From assembly GCF_030813695.1 (NCBI RefSeq), contig NZ_JAUSVA010000002.1:8517501-8581500 (forward strand): a stretch of 64,000 bases of DNA, in the 5' to 3' direction. The DNA comes from Kitasatospora herbaricolor (GTDB lineage: Bacteria > Actinomycetota > Actinomycetes > Streptomycetales > Streptomycetaceae). This document shows, piece after piece, positions 37,547 to 45,989 of the stretch (the stretch's first letter is position 1; the number at the start of each line of letters is the position of its first letter). A program made the position numbers and the translations under genes. A model generated the notes under the pieces. That model had not been told where the DNA came from. It made no database searches and worked only from the letters and a program-made list of their open reading frames with translations.

Positions 37547-37848
37547 AGGCCGAAGCGGGTGCGCTGGGCCTGGGGGACCAGGTCGACGTAGTCCGGGTGC
37601 TTGGTCAGCCAGCCGCGGATGAAGGGGCAGTACGGGAGCACGTCCGCGCCCCGCTCCCGGGCGGCGTCGAGGGCGGCGCGGGCCAGCACGCCGGCGAGAC
37701 CGCGCCCCGCGAACGCGGGGTCGATCTCGGTGTGGATGAAGGCCAGTTCGTTCTCGTGCCGGAAGTACTCGGCGAAGCCGGCGAGTTCGCCGTCCTCCGT
37801 GATCTCGAACCGCGAACGGTCGGGGTTGTCCGTGACGGTGGTCGTCAT
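37543..37848 (-). CDS. Small GNAT-type N-acetyltransferase (COG2388-like)
   Basis: 101 residues, matching the short GNAT family typified by YjdJ. Visible motifs are the Q/RxxGxG/A equivalent FAGRGLAGVLARAAL and the C-terminal PYCPFIRGWLTKHPDYVDLV. The acyl acceptor is unknown. GGAGGAACG before ATG 37848 is a strong start. It leads the three-gene coupled operon with the OsmC protein and second pirin, about 50 bases behind a good promoter. Confidence 0.9.
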   Translation of the reverse strand: MTTTVTDNPDRSRFEITEDGELAGFAEYFRHENELAFIHTEIDPAFAGRGLAGVLARAALDAARERGADVLPYCPFIRGWLTKHPDYVDLVPQAQRTRFGL

Positions 37849-38396
37849 CGTTCCTCCAGGGTCGTGGGTGGCGGGCGTCCGGCCCGCCATCGAGGTTAAT
37901 TTAGCATTCAACAAGTTATCGATCAAGGAAGGCGGCTGGCGCGGGCGCCGGCTGGTGCGTGCGGGTCCCGTCGGACCAGGCGATCGAGCGGTCCCTTGAC
38001 GTCGGCCACCCGCCGAAGGTGGTGGGCTGTCCGTCGACCAGGGCTTCCGGCCGGCTCGTCGCCGGGGTCGGAGTCCGCGAACTCACTCCCAGGGCAACGG
38101 AGTCCGCGCCGCGATCCGCGAAACCCGGGGCGACGGGGCCTCCGTCACGACGGCAGTCGCCCCCAGCCCGCGCCCGCCCGCGCTCGCGACACCGCCGGCT
38201 GTGCCGAACCGCCCGGTGCCCGGCGCCGCATCGACCCTCGACACGCCACGTTCGTCGTCTCGGCCCCCGGCCCCCTACGTCACCCGGAGGAGCACGGCAC
38301 CGAGCAGAAACCGACCAACTCGCGCCGCTGCACCTTCACTTGACCGCCCCCGCCGCAAGGGCGGAAGTTCACCTGGATCCGCGAGCATGGGCGGCC
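37849..38396. other. Divergent intergenic region between GNAT operon and phosphatase
   Basis: Holds the GNAT-operon promoter at its left edge. The right half is GC-rich, codes for nothing convincing and must contain the phosphatase promoter, which I cannot place. Confidence 0.5.
37898..37926 (-). promoter_or_regulatory. Promoter of the GNAT-OsmC-pirin operon
   Basis: Minus-strand -35 TTGATC (37926-37921) and -10 TAAATT (37903-37898) with a 17-base spacer, in a short AT-rich island; the GNAT ATG is 50 bases downstream. Sigma-70-type (HrdB-like) by consensus. Confidence 0.6.
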
Positions 38397-39938
38397 ATGA
38401 GAAACCTCAGTCGCCGCATCTTCATCTTAGGCGGGCTCACCACCGCGGGCGCCGCCGCACTCCAGGTCGGGGCGACGGCTCAGCCGTCGGCCGCCGCCAC
38501 CACGCCCTTCCCCTTCACGCTCGGCGTCGCCTCCGGGGAGCCGGACGACAACAGCGTGGTGCTCTGGACGCGTCTGGCTCCGACCCCGACCAACGCGGAC
38601 GGCCAGGGCGGCATGCCCAACGCCGACGTCGCCGTCGACTGGCAGCTGTCGACCGACCAGAACTTCACCACCCTCGTCAGCTCCGGTACGGTCACCGCCC
38701 GCTACGCGCAGGCCCACTCCGTGCACGTGCTGGCGGGTGGACTCGCCCCGGACTCGGAGTACTACTACCGGTTCCGGGCCCAGGGGTTCATCTCCTCGGT
38801 GGGCCGGACCCGCACCGCACCGGCGCAGAACACGGTCGGGCGTGACTTCACGATGGCCTTCGCCTCGTGCGCCCACTACGAGAGCGGCTACTACACCGCC
38901 TACCGGCGGATGGCCGACGACCGCCCCGACCTGATCCTGCACCTGGGCGACTACATCTACGAGGGCGGCGCCGGCACCGGCGGGGTGCGCCAGCACCTCG
39001 GCAGCGAGATCGTGTCGCTGGCCGACTACCGCCGCCGCTACGCGCTCTACCGCACCGACCCGGACCTCCAGGCCGCGCACGCGATCGCGCCGTGGCTGGT
39101 GGTGCCGGACGACCACGAGGTGGAGAACAACTACGCCGACATGGTGCGCGCCGACAGCAGCCCCGTGCTGACGGCCGCGCAGTGGACGGCGCGACGCACC
39201 GCCGCGTACCAGGCGTACTTCGAGAACATGCCGCTGCGGGCCGCGGCGACGCCGTCCGGCAACAGCATCCAGCTCTACCGCCGGGTCCGCTGGGGCACCC
39301 TCGCCACCTTCCACATGCTCGACACCCGCCAGTTCCGCGACGACCAGGCCTGCGGCGACGGGACGAAGGTCTGCGCCGACGCCGACCTGGCGAACCGTTC
39401 GATCACCGGCGCGGCCCAGGAGGCGTGGCTGCTCGACGGACTCGGCCAGCACCTGAGCACCTGGGACCTCATCGGCCAGCAGGTCTTCTTCGCCCGCAAC
39501 GTCAACTCCGCGGGCGCGATGAACATGGACGCCTGGGACGGGTACCGGGCCAGCCGGACGCGGATCCAGCAGGGCATCATCGACCGGGCCGTGCGCAACC
39601 CCGTCGTCCTCACCGGCGACGTGCACGCGTCCTGGGGCAACGACCTGAAGGCCGACTACGCCGACCCGTCCTCGGCGACGATCGGCTCCGAGCTGGTCTG
39701 CACATCCATCACCAGCGGCGGCAACGGAAGCGCCACCACGACGATCCCCAACGGATCGCTCAATCCGCACCTGCGCTTCTACTCCAACCAGCGCGGCTAC
39801 GTCCGCACGCACGTCACGCCGGCGCAAATCACCGCCGACTTCAGGTCGGTGGCGACGGTGACCGAGCACGGCGCGGCGGCGACCACCGCCCGGACCTTTG
39901 TCATCCACGACGGACAGCCGGGGTTGGCCGATGCGTAA
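38397..39938 (+). CDS. phoD: PhoD-type alkaline phosphatase/phosphodiesterase, Tat-exported
   Basis: 513 residues. Twin-arginine signal SRRIFILGG at 5-13, so it should be exported folded. The phosphatase domain has GVASGEPDDNSVVLWTR, LHLGDYIYEG, PDDHEVENNY and TGDVHASW, the metal-binding motifs of PhoD-like enzymes that release phosphate from esters. Codon 11 is TTA (38427-38429), which in Streptomyces needs the bldA tRNA; translation may therefore wait for development. The ATG at 38397 was chosen for the twin-arginine signal; no clear Shine-Dalgarno. It overlaps the next gene by 8 bases. PhoP control is known for the family, but I see no certain PHO box. Confidence 0.88.
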   Translation: MRNLSRRIFILGGLTTAGAAALQVGATAQPSAAATTPFPFTLGVASGEPDDNSVVLWTRLAPTPTNADGQGGMPNADVAVDWQLSTDQNFTTLVSSGTVTARYAQAHSVHVLAGGLAPDSEYYYRFRAQGFISSVGRTRTAPAQNTVGRDFTMAFASCAHYESGYYTAYRRMADDRPDLILHLGDYIYEGGAGTGGVRQHLGSEIVSLADYRRRYALYRTDPDLQAAHAIAPWLVVPDDHEVENNYADMVRADSSPVLTAAQWTARRTAAYQAYFENMPLRAAATPSGNSIQLYRRVRWGTLATFHMLDTRQFRDDQACGDGTKVCADADLANRSITGAAQEAWLLDGLGQHLSTWDLIGQQVFFARNVNSAGAMNMDAWDGYRASRTRIQQGIIDRAVRNPVVLTGDVHASWGNDLKADYADPSSATIGSELVCTSITSGGNGSATTTIPNGSLNPHLRFYSNQRGYVRTHVTPAQITADFRSVATVTEHGAAATTARTFVIHDGQPGLADA

Positions 39939-41193
39939 ACTCTCCGTACTCGGCGCGGTCGTCGCCGGATTCGCCGCGGCCCTCGCCATGGTCGCCCCGG
40001 CCTCGGCGGCCGGGCCCTCGTCCTGGGTGACCGCGAACAGCGACTCCACCGGTGACCAGGACACCTCCTCGATCGCGGCCAACCGCCTCGGCGACGTCGC
40101 GGTGGTCTGGGAGGACGACCGCGACTCGACCGCCCCGGCCGACGACGCGCACAGTGACGTGTGGGTGCGGATGTTCCGCAACGGCGTCTCCGCCTACGAG
40201 TCGAAGCTCTCGGCCGGCGGGACGGCGGGGGTGGCCTGGCGGCACCTCCAGCCCGACGTGGGCCTCGACGACCGCGGCAACGCCGTCGTCGTGTGGGCGG
40301 AGGACCCGGACGGCAACGGGTTCTACAACATCGTCTACCGGGTGCTCTCCCCGGCCGGTGCGGTCCTCGGCTCCGGTCGGGCCAACGCGAACTCCGACGG
40401 CCAGCAGATCCATCCGCGCGTCGCGGTCGACCCGGACGGCGCGCCGGGCAGCACCGGCGCGGTGGCGTTCTCCGTGGTGTGGGAGGACATCCAGGGCACC
40501 GCGGCCGCGACGGTGAAGGCGGCCGGGTTCACCGGGACCACGACCAAGGCCTACGAGGTGACGGTCAACGCGACCGGCGGCGCGCACCACAACCCCGACG
40601 TCGCGACCTCCGCCTCGGGCGACGCCGTCGTCGTCTGGGACGACGACACCGACAACAACGGCTCCTACCAGATCGGTCTGGTGAAGCTGGCCAAGGCGAA
40701 CGGGGCGGTCGCACTCACCCGCCGCAGCGCCAACAGTTTCGCCGGCGGCCAGCAGCAGCGTCCGGCCGTGGCCGCCGACTTCAACGGCGACTTCGCCGTG
40801 GCATGGGAGTCCGACCACACCGGTACCCGCGGTGTCTGGGCCCGGTCGTTCACCGCCGCCGGTACCGCCGGCTCGGCCGAGGTCGAGATCTCCGCCGGAC
40901 CCGGAGCCGGCAACCCCACCGTCGGCATCGACGACCAGCGCGACGCCGTGGTCGGCTGGAGCGTCGCCGGCACCGATCCGGCGGTCCGGGCCCGGGGCCT
41001 CAACCCGGACGGCACCTTCGCCGGCCGGCTGCCGGCCCAGTCCGTCAGTCAGGTCACGACCGGTCGGCAGGAGCAGGCCGCGGTGGCCTCCTCCCCGTTC
41101 GGTGCACTCGCGATCTCGTACACCGATGACAACGACGGCAACAGCTTCGACCAGGTCCTGCTGAGTCTGGGGGCGACCAACTCGGACTGGTGA
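39931..41193 (+). CDS. Secreted repeat protein, probable beta-propeller
   Basis: 420 residues. Signal peptide 1-28 (ending APASA). The mature protein has repeats of about 45-60 residues with VVWEDDRDS, VVVWAEDPDGNG, FSVVWEDIQG, VVWDDDTDNNG and AVAWESDHTG, a pattern of bladed beta-propellers with Asp-rich, possibly Ca-binding loops. I know no defined function. The ATG overlaps the phosphatase stop by 8 bases (ATGCGTAA), so it is translated with the phosphatase and may act with it outside the cell. Confidence 0.85.
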   Translation: MRKLSVLGAVVAGFAAALAMVAPASAAGPSSWVTANSDSTGDQDTSSIAANRLGDVAVVWEDDRDSTAPADDAHSDVWVRMFRNGVSAYESKLSAGGTAGVAWRHLQPDVGLDDRGNAVVVWAEDPDGNGFYNIVYRVLSPAGAVLGSGRANANSDGQQIHPRVAVDPDGAPGSTGAVAFSVVWEDIQGTAAATVKAAGFTGTTTKAYEVTVNATGGAHHNPDVATSASGDAVVVWDDDTDNNGSYQIGLVKLAKANGAVALTRRSANSFAGGQQQRPAVAADFNGDFAVAWESDHTGTRGVWARSFTAAGTAGSAEVEISAGPGAGNPTVGIDDQRDAVVGWSVAGTDPAVRARGLNPDGTFAGRLPAQSVSQVTTGRQEQAAVASSPFGALAISYTDDNDGNSFDQVLLSLGATNSDW

Positions 41194-41514
41194 CGTCCGC
41201 TCGATCCACGGACGTCCGCCGGGCCGCCCGGTCGGGAGATCCGGCAGGCGGGTCCGGAACCGCGCGGGAACGCGGTTCTCCGGTACCCCTGTCGGACCAC
41301 CTCCACAGGGTGGCCCGGCGGGCGTCCGGGTCCGGGGGTGGGCCCCTGCTCGACCGCGGCCAGTGCTGAAGGGATGTCAAGAGCCCGCGCGCAGCCCAGG
41401 TGTCCGCAAGCGCTCGCGCGGCACGCCGGCTTCAGGATTGTGCTACGGCCGAGGGAGGACGCTCGTGCAGGGGCCGGCCCGGTGGCCCTGCCCCGGTGCT
41501 TCTGATCTGCGGCG

Positions 41515-41732
41515 ACGACCGTAGAGTGGCCTGCGCAGCTGGTTCGCCCTGTCCGCCAGGCAGGCGCGTCGCAAGAGGGAACCCGGTGGGAATCCGGGAC
41601 TGCCCCGCAGCGGTGAGCGGGAACGACCGCCGTCATACGCACTGGGCCAAGGCGGCCCGGGAAGCGACGGCCAGTAGGAGTCCGCCCTTCACAGGGGTGG
41701 GCGCGCCCGCGAGTCCGAAGACCTGCCGCTGC
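41515..41732 (+). ncRNA. Cobalamin riboswitch
   Basis: Characteristic conserved blocks are present in order: GGGAACCCGGTGGGAATCC and ACTGCCCCGCAGCGGTGAG (the receptor core, 41577-41617), the B12-box-like GGCCAGTAGGAG (41669-41680), and GAGTCCGAAGACCTGCC (41711-41727). The distal end is followed by a GC hairpin (gcccgcgg 41731-41738 with ccgcgggc 41767-41774) that could serve as the expression platform. These motifs are close to consensus, so I regard the aptamer as functional. The outer stem limits are approximate. The ligand by family is adenosyl- or methylcobalamin; expected effect is repression when the cofactor is abundant. Confidence 0.93.
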
Positions 41733-41860
41733 CCGCGGACCGCCACGGTCCGTGGTCCCACCGGACCCCGCGGGCGGGTCGGCGGCGGGGAGGGACGCGC
41801 ACGCGCACCTCCCGCTCCTGCGCGTACCCGGGGTCTCCTGAACTCGCGAAGGAGAGTTCC

Positions 41861-42004
41861 GTGCAGCAGACCGAGTGGCCGGGTGCCCCCGGGGCCGTGA
41901 ACCGTCGAGGCCCGGACAGCGGGGCGACGGCAGGCCGGTCCGCCGGCTCCGGCGCGGCCGGGATCCGGCCGGGCGCTCCGACGACCGGCGGGGTGGCCCG
42001 GTGA
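41861..42004 (+). CDS. 47-residue ORF behind the cobalamin riboswitch
   Basis: GTG start with a strong Shine-Dalgarno (GAAGGAG, 41849-41855) 5 bases upstream, ending TGA at 42004 and overlapping the thioesterase GTG by 4 bases. The peptide is Gly/Ala/Pro/Arg-rich and hydrophilic (begins VQQTEWPGAPGAVNRRG), with no membrane segment, so it is not a CbtB-type cobalt transporter subunit. It may be a leader peptide, a real small protein, or a remnant left by deletion of the normal riboswitch target. Confidence 0.55.
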   Translation: MQQTEWPGAPGAVNRRGPDSGATAGRSAGSGAAGIRPGAPTTGGVAR

Positions 42005-42486
42005 CGATGCCCCCTGCCGTCTCCCGGACCCCGACGGACTCGGCGGTCACCCTGGCCCACATCATGAGCGAGCACGACACCAACCTCTACGGGACGGTGC
42101 ACGGCGGCGTCGTGATGAAGCTGATCGACGACGCCGCGGCCGCGGCCGCCGGCCGGCACGCGGGTGTCCCCGCGGTCACCGTGTCGGTGGAGGAGATGTC
42201 CTTCCTCGCGCCGGTGCGGGCCGGTGACCTCCTGACGGTCCTGGCCCGTGTCGATCACGCCGGGCGCAGCTCGATGTACGTCTCGGTGGTGGTGACGGCG
42301 GAACGGTGGAACCTCACCGGGCCGGTGACGAGGGTGGCGACGGCGCAACTGGTCTTCGTCGCCGTCGACGCGGACGGGCAGCCGCACCGTGTGCCGGCGC
42401 TGGTCCCGGAGAGCACCGTCGAGCAGCGCCGCGAGCGTCTTGCCCGTGAGCGCCGCGCTCGGCGGGCGAAGGGGCCGGCCGGCTGA
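42001..42486 (+). CDS. Acyl-CoA thioesterase, hotdog fold
   Basis: 161 residues. The hotdog family signature is visible: TLAHIMSEHDTNLYGTVHGG with the helix VVMKLIDDAAAAAAGRHA, as in YciA/Acot7-type acyl-CoA thioesterases; the Asp in the helix is likely catalytic. C-terminal ~20 residues are Arg-rich. The start is GTG 42001 overlapping the 47-residue ORF, or ATG 42007. Position in a cobalamin-riboswitch transcript is unusual for this enzyme and would link acyl-CoA release to B12 status, perhaps through methylmalonyl- or propionyl-CoA; that link is inference. Confidence 0.88.
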   Translation: MTMPPAVSRTPTDSAVTLAHIMSEHDTNLYGTVHGGVVMKLIDDAAAAAAGRHAGVPAVTVSVEEMSFLAPVRAGDLLTVLARVDHAGRSSMYVSVVVTAERWNLTGPVTRVATAQLVFVAVDADGQPHRVPALVPESTVEQRRERLARERRARRAKGPAG

Positions 42487-43125
42487 CCTGGCCGACCGGC
42501 TGACCCTCAGCACCCAGGTCCGTCCGGGCCCCCGACCCCGACCCCGCCCTGACCCGGAGGGGAACCCGGGGCCCGGACGGACCGGCCGTCACCAGGGCGC
42601 GCAGTGCGCCGTGCGGCCGTGCTCACACCGCCCGGTGGGCGTGGAATCCCCGCCCGCTCTTGCGGCCGAGCAGTCCGGCCTCGACCATCCGGGCGAGCAT
42701 CGGCGGGGGAGCGTAGAGCGGCTCCTTGTACTCGTCGTACATCGGGCGCCCCGCCCGCCCGCGCGCCGCACTGGCCCGCTCCGGCGTCCCGCTCCGGCCG
42801 GGCCGCGGGCGTCCTCGGGCCTTTGCGAGGGGCCGGGCCCAGGTGCCAGGACGGCCGGTACCACGTGCAGGTCTGAATTATTAACGGGCCCGGTGCCGTC
42901 GAGGCCTCCGGCGGCCGGGACCAGAACCGGCCCCCTGCGGATCCGGCCCCTTCGGGTGGTGCCGGCCTGCCCGAGGGGACCGGCCGGCACCCCTGCTCGG
43001 CCCGGCGGCGGGGGAGGGTGCCCCCGCCGCCGGGCCGCCACCCGTGACCGCGCGCCGAGCCGCCGGGCGCCTCCGTCCGACCGCCTCCGTCCGCCCGCGC
43101 CCGGCGCGCCGCGACACCCGTCAGT
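42487..43125. other. Gap of 639 bases with a pseudogene remnant
   Basis: Between thioesterase and amidase genes. Apart from the dehydrogenase remnant at 42623-42742, I see only GC-rich DNA with no supported gene and a short AT-rich spot (about 42875-42886). Confidence 0.6.
42623..42742 (-). pseudogene. C-terminal remnant of 3-hydroxyacyl-CoA dehydrogenase
   Basis: The minus strand from ATG 42742 to TGA 42623 reads as the last 39 residues of 3-hydroxybutyryl-CoA dehydrogenase: MYDEYKEPLYAPPPMLARMV followed by EAGLLGRKSGRGFHAH, which is the conserved end of that family. Upstream of the Met the reading frame loses homology at once, so the NAD-binding and most of the catalytic domains are absent. 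A deletion or rearrangement removed about 250 residues. Confidence 0.82.
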
Positions 43126-44862
43126 TCACTGCGCCGCCAGGCGCGGCGTGCGCGGCGGCACCGTGCGCCGGCTGCCCGTCGCCTCGAAGGCCGCGCCGAG
43201 GGCCAGCAGCGCGTTGTCGTCGTAGGCCCGGCCGGCGAAGGTCAGCCCGACGGGCATGCCGGTGTCCGCCATGGTGCCCATCGGCACGGTCACGGTCGGG
43301 ATGCCGAGGTGACGGGGCACCAGGTTGCCGTTCGCGACCCAGACACCGTTGCGCCAGCCCAGCTCGGCGGACGCCTCGCAGACGTCCATGTCCGCGGGCC
43401 CCACGTCGGCGACCGCGGGGAACACCACCGCGTCCAGGCGCAGGTCGTCCATCCACAGCTCCAGGTCGACCCGGCGGGTCTCCTCCAGCCCGCGCAGCCC
43501 CTCTTCGAGGTGCGGCATGTCGGTGAAGGACGCGTACGGGCGCTCGCGCACCAGGCGCGGGTAGTCGCCGATCGTGTCGTCGAAGCCGGTGTAGCGGTCG
43601 GGGAGTTCGCCCTGCTGCTTGGGCCAGATGCGGTCGGGGTCGACCTCGGCCAGGGTGGCGAGCGCCGGGTCGCCGTTGGCCCGCAGGAAGTCGTCCCACG
43701 CCCAGGCGGACAGGTCCTCGATCTCGACGGCGAGGAAGTCGCGGCCGACCAGGCCGCGGGTGTGCAGCGAGGGCGCCTCGGGGCGGTCGGACTCGTAGTT
43801 GGACACGACGGGGAAGTCGACCTCGACCACCTCGGCGCCGGCGGCCTCCAGGTCGCGGCGTGCGGCTTCCCACAGGGCGATCACCGACGGGCGCGTGTCG
43901 ATCCGCTGCCCGGTCTGGCCGCCGATGCCGCCGTCGGGGTTGGTGCCGGCGCCGGGGTCGGCGTTGATGTACATCCTGGGTACGCCGACGCGCTTGCCGG
44001 CGAGTGCGGCGTGCGCCGTCCGGGCGTCGGCGGGTGCGAGGGCCGGGTACGAGTCGGGCCGCACCTGCGACGCCGAGGGCAGCGGGACCCAGGGCTGCGC
44101 ACGCCACAGGTCGCCGCGCGTCTCCGGGTCGTCGGCGACGATGACGTCCAGCAGTTCGAACAGGTCGGCCATGGTGCGGGTGTGCGGGACCACGACGTCC
44201 ATGGTCGGCACCAGCGGCCAGTTGCCGCGCACCGAGATCACGCCGCGGCTGGGCGTGTAGGCGCACAGCGCGTTGTTCGAGGCGGGCGCCCGGCCCGACG
44301 ACCAGGTCTCCTCGCCGAGGCCGAACGCGCCGAACGACGCCGCCGTCGCGGTGCCGGAGCCGTTGGAGGAGCCGGAGCCGTAGGCGCTGGTGAGCCAGTC
44401 GGCGCTGTACGGGCTCTCCGCGCGGCCGTACACGCCGCGCTGCATGCCGCCGTTCGCCATCGGCGGCATGTTGGTCAGCCCTATCAGGACGGCCCCGCCC
44501 GCGCGCAGCCGCTCGACGGCGAAGGCGTCACGCTGGGCGACGAGGTGCTCGAAGGCGGGCGAGCCGGCCGCGGCGGTCAGTCCCTTCGCGAGGTAGCTGT
44601 CCTTCGCGGTGTAGGGGATGCCGTCCAGCGGGCCGAGCGTCTCGCCGCGCGCGCGGCGGGCGTCGGAGGCCTCCGCCTCGGCGCGGGCCTCCGGGTTCAT
44701 CACCACCATCGCGTTGAGAGCGGTGCCGGTGCCGGGCCGGTCGTACGCGTCGATCCGCGCGAGGTAGGCGTCGAGCAGGCCGACCGCGGTGGTCTCACCT
44801 TTCTCCAGCGCCGCGCGCAGGTCGGCGATACCGGTCTCCACAACGTCGAATCGGCGCGTCAT
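43126..44862 (-). CDS. Amidase-signature hydrolase
   Basis: 578 residues. Amidase-signature catalytic elements: Lys in IPYTAKDSYLAKG (about 95), and the Ser/cis-Ser segment YGSGSSNGSGTATAASFGAF, where Gly-Ser-Ser is kept but the family's GGSSGG is GSGSSNG. The C-terminus has PTVTVPMG. It hydrolyses an unknown amide; length fits long amidases rather than GatA (about 490). AGGAGACACCCGT precedes ATG 44862. Divergent from a TetR gene over 136 bases with a palindrome, so repression by that TetR protein is likely. Confidence 0.9.
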   Translation of the reverse strand: MTRRFDVVETGIADLRAALEKGETTAVGLLDAYLARIDAYDRPGTGTALNAMVVMNPEARAEAEASDARRARGETLGPLDGIPYTAKDSYLAKGLTAAAGSPAFEHLVAQRDAFAVERLRAGGAVLIGLTNMPPMANGGMQRGVYGRAESPYSADWLTSAYGSGSSNGSGTATAASFGAFGLGEETWSSGRAPASNNALCAYTPSRGVISVRGNWPLVPTMDVVVPHTRTMADLFELLDVIVADDPETRGDLWRAQPWVPLPSASQVRPDSYPALAPADARTAHAALAGKRVGVPRMYINADPGAGTNPDGGIGGQTGQRIDTRPSVIALWEAARRDLEAAGAEVVEVDFPVVSNYESDRPEAPSLHTRGLVGRDFLAVEIEDLSAWAWDDFLRANGDPALATLAEVDPDRIWPKQQGELPDRYTGFDDTIGDYPRLVRERPYASFTDMPHLEEGLRGLEETRRVDLELWMDDLRLDAVVFPAVADVGPADMDVCEASAELGWRNGVWVANGNLVPRHLGIPTVTVPMGTMADTGMPVGLTFAGRAYDDNALLALGAAFEATGSRRTVPPRTPRLAAQ

Positions 44863-44956
44863 ACGGGTGTCTCCTGAGGGTCGGGTCGGCCGAGCCGCTG
44901 GGCGTCGAACCGATCGCGTGCGGCCGCCGTGCTTCCACTGCACTGACTAGATTTTC

Positions 44957-44966
44957 AGTCTAGACT
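44957..44966. promoter_or_regulatory. Palindromic operator candidate AGTCTAGACT
   Basis: A perfect 10-bp palindrome with nearby CTAG-containing partial copies (44947-44950, 44972-44975) in the gap between the divergent amidase and TetR genes, typical of TetR-type autoregulation. Palindrome seen; the role is inference. Confidence 0.5.
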
Positions 44967-44998
44967 ACAGATCTAGGTCCCAGAATCGAGATGAGCCC

Positions 44999-45727
44999 AT
45001 GCCGACGCCGCCGCCAGAGTCCGAGCCCGTACGGCCGCAACGCCTCCCCGCGGCGGAAGGCGTGACCGGCCCCGCGACGGCCACCGGGCCGGGTGCCGCC
45101 GCCCAGCCCCTTCGGGCCCCGGCCGACAGGAAGCGCCGGCCCAGCGGCGACGAGGCGCGGGGGCGGGCGATGCGGGCCGCCATCAGCGCCATCGCGGAGA
45201 AGGGCACCGCGGCCGTGCGGATGTCGGACATCGCGGCGCGGGCCGGCATGAGCACCGGGCACATCCTCTACCACTTCGGCAGGAAGGACCGCCTCCTGCT
45301 CGAAGTCCTCGCCTGGAGCGAGGCGGACCTCGGCGCCCGGTTCCAGCAGGCCGCGGACGAGGCCGCGTCCCCCGCCGAGAAGCTGGCCCTGTTCGTCCGC
45401 TTCTACCTGCCCCGCCACCAGGGCGACGAACGCTACGCCCTGTGGACGCAGGTGCTGGCCCAGCGCCACGACGACGCCGGCCGGCACCTCCTCACCGCGT
45501 TGTCCGACGCCTGGGAGGAGCGCCTGGAAGCCATCCTCCGGGAGGGGCGGGCGCTGGGGCGGTTCGCCGATGTGGACCCTTCCGAGTTCGTCATCAGGGC
45601 CGTGGCCATGCTCAACGGGCTCTCCGGCGACGTGATGTTCGGACGCTCGCGCTGGCAGCACGCCTCCGCGCACGCGTTCGCCCTGTCCGCCCTCGAACGC
45701 GAACTGCGGCCGGCCGGCGTGGCCTGA
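44999..45727 (+). CDS. TetR-family transcriptional regulator
   Basis: 242 residues. Helix-turn-helix near 65-105: AISAIAEKGTAAVRMSDIAA and RAGMSTGHILYHFGRKDRLL; the C-terminal ligand domain follows and ends with VMFGRSRW. The N-terminal ~45 residues are Pro/Ala-rich and precede the normal TetR start, so a later start is possible. It faces the amidase gene and probably represses it, with the amide substrate or product as inducer. Confidence 0.88.
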   Translation: MPTPPPESEPVRPQRLPAAEGVTGPATATGPGAAAQPLRAPADRKRRPSGDEARGRAMRAAISAIAEKGTAAVRMSDIAARAGMSTGHILYHFGRKDRLLLEVLAWSEADLGARFQQAADEAASPAEKLALFVRFYLPRHQGDERYALWTQVLAQRHDDAGRHLLTALSDAWEERLEAILREGRALGRFADVDPSEFVIRAVAMLNGLSGDVMFGRSRWQHASAHAFALSALERELRPAGVA

Positions 45728-45989
45728 GGAGACGTCCCGGGCAGGGTCCCGGTCGAAAACCGACGTGCCGTCATGTCAATTGCTGCGAGCCGGCCCTGGC
45801 GCGGCGCCACCCGACGGTAAGTCATCCGACTCAAACGAAGCGCCTTACCGACCGTCAGATGCCGGAGGCCGCGGAGGCCTGCCGAGGAGCACAGTGGCGG
45901 ACAGCGGGGCGGGCGGCCGCCGGTGTGCAGTCACTCCGGGGCCGCGCCGTACCCGTTCCCTTCATGACATCCACAGGCCAGGAGTCCGT

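Noticed and set aside
42389-43225. Plus-strand frame across the gap after the thioesterase
   Set aside because: Arg/Pro-rich without domain, and it crosses the dehydrogenase remnant and the amidase end antisense.
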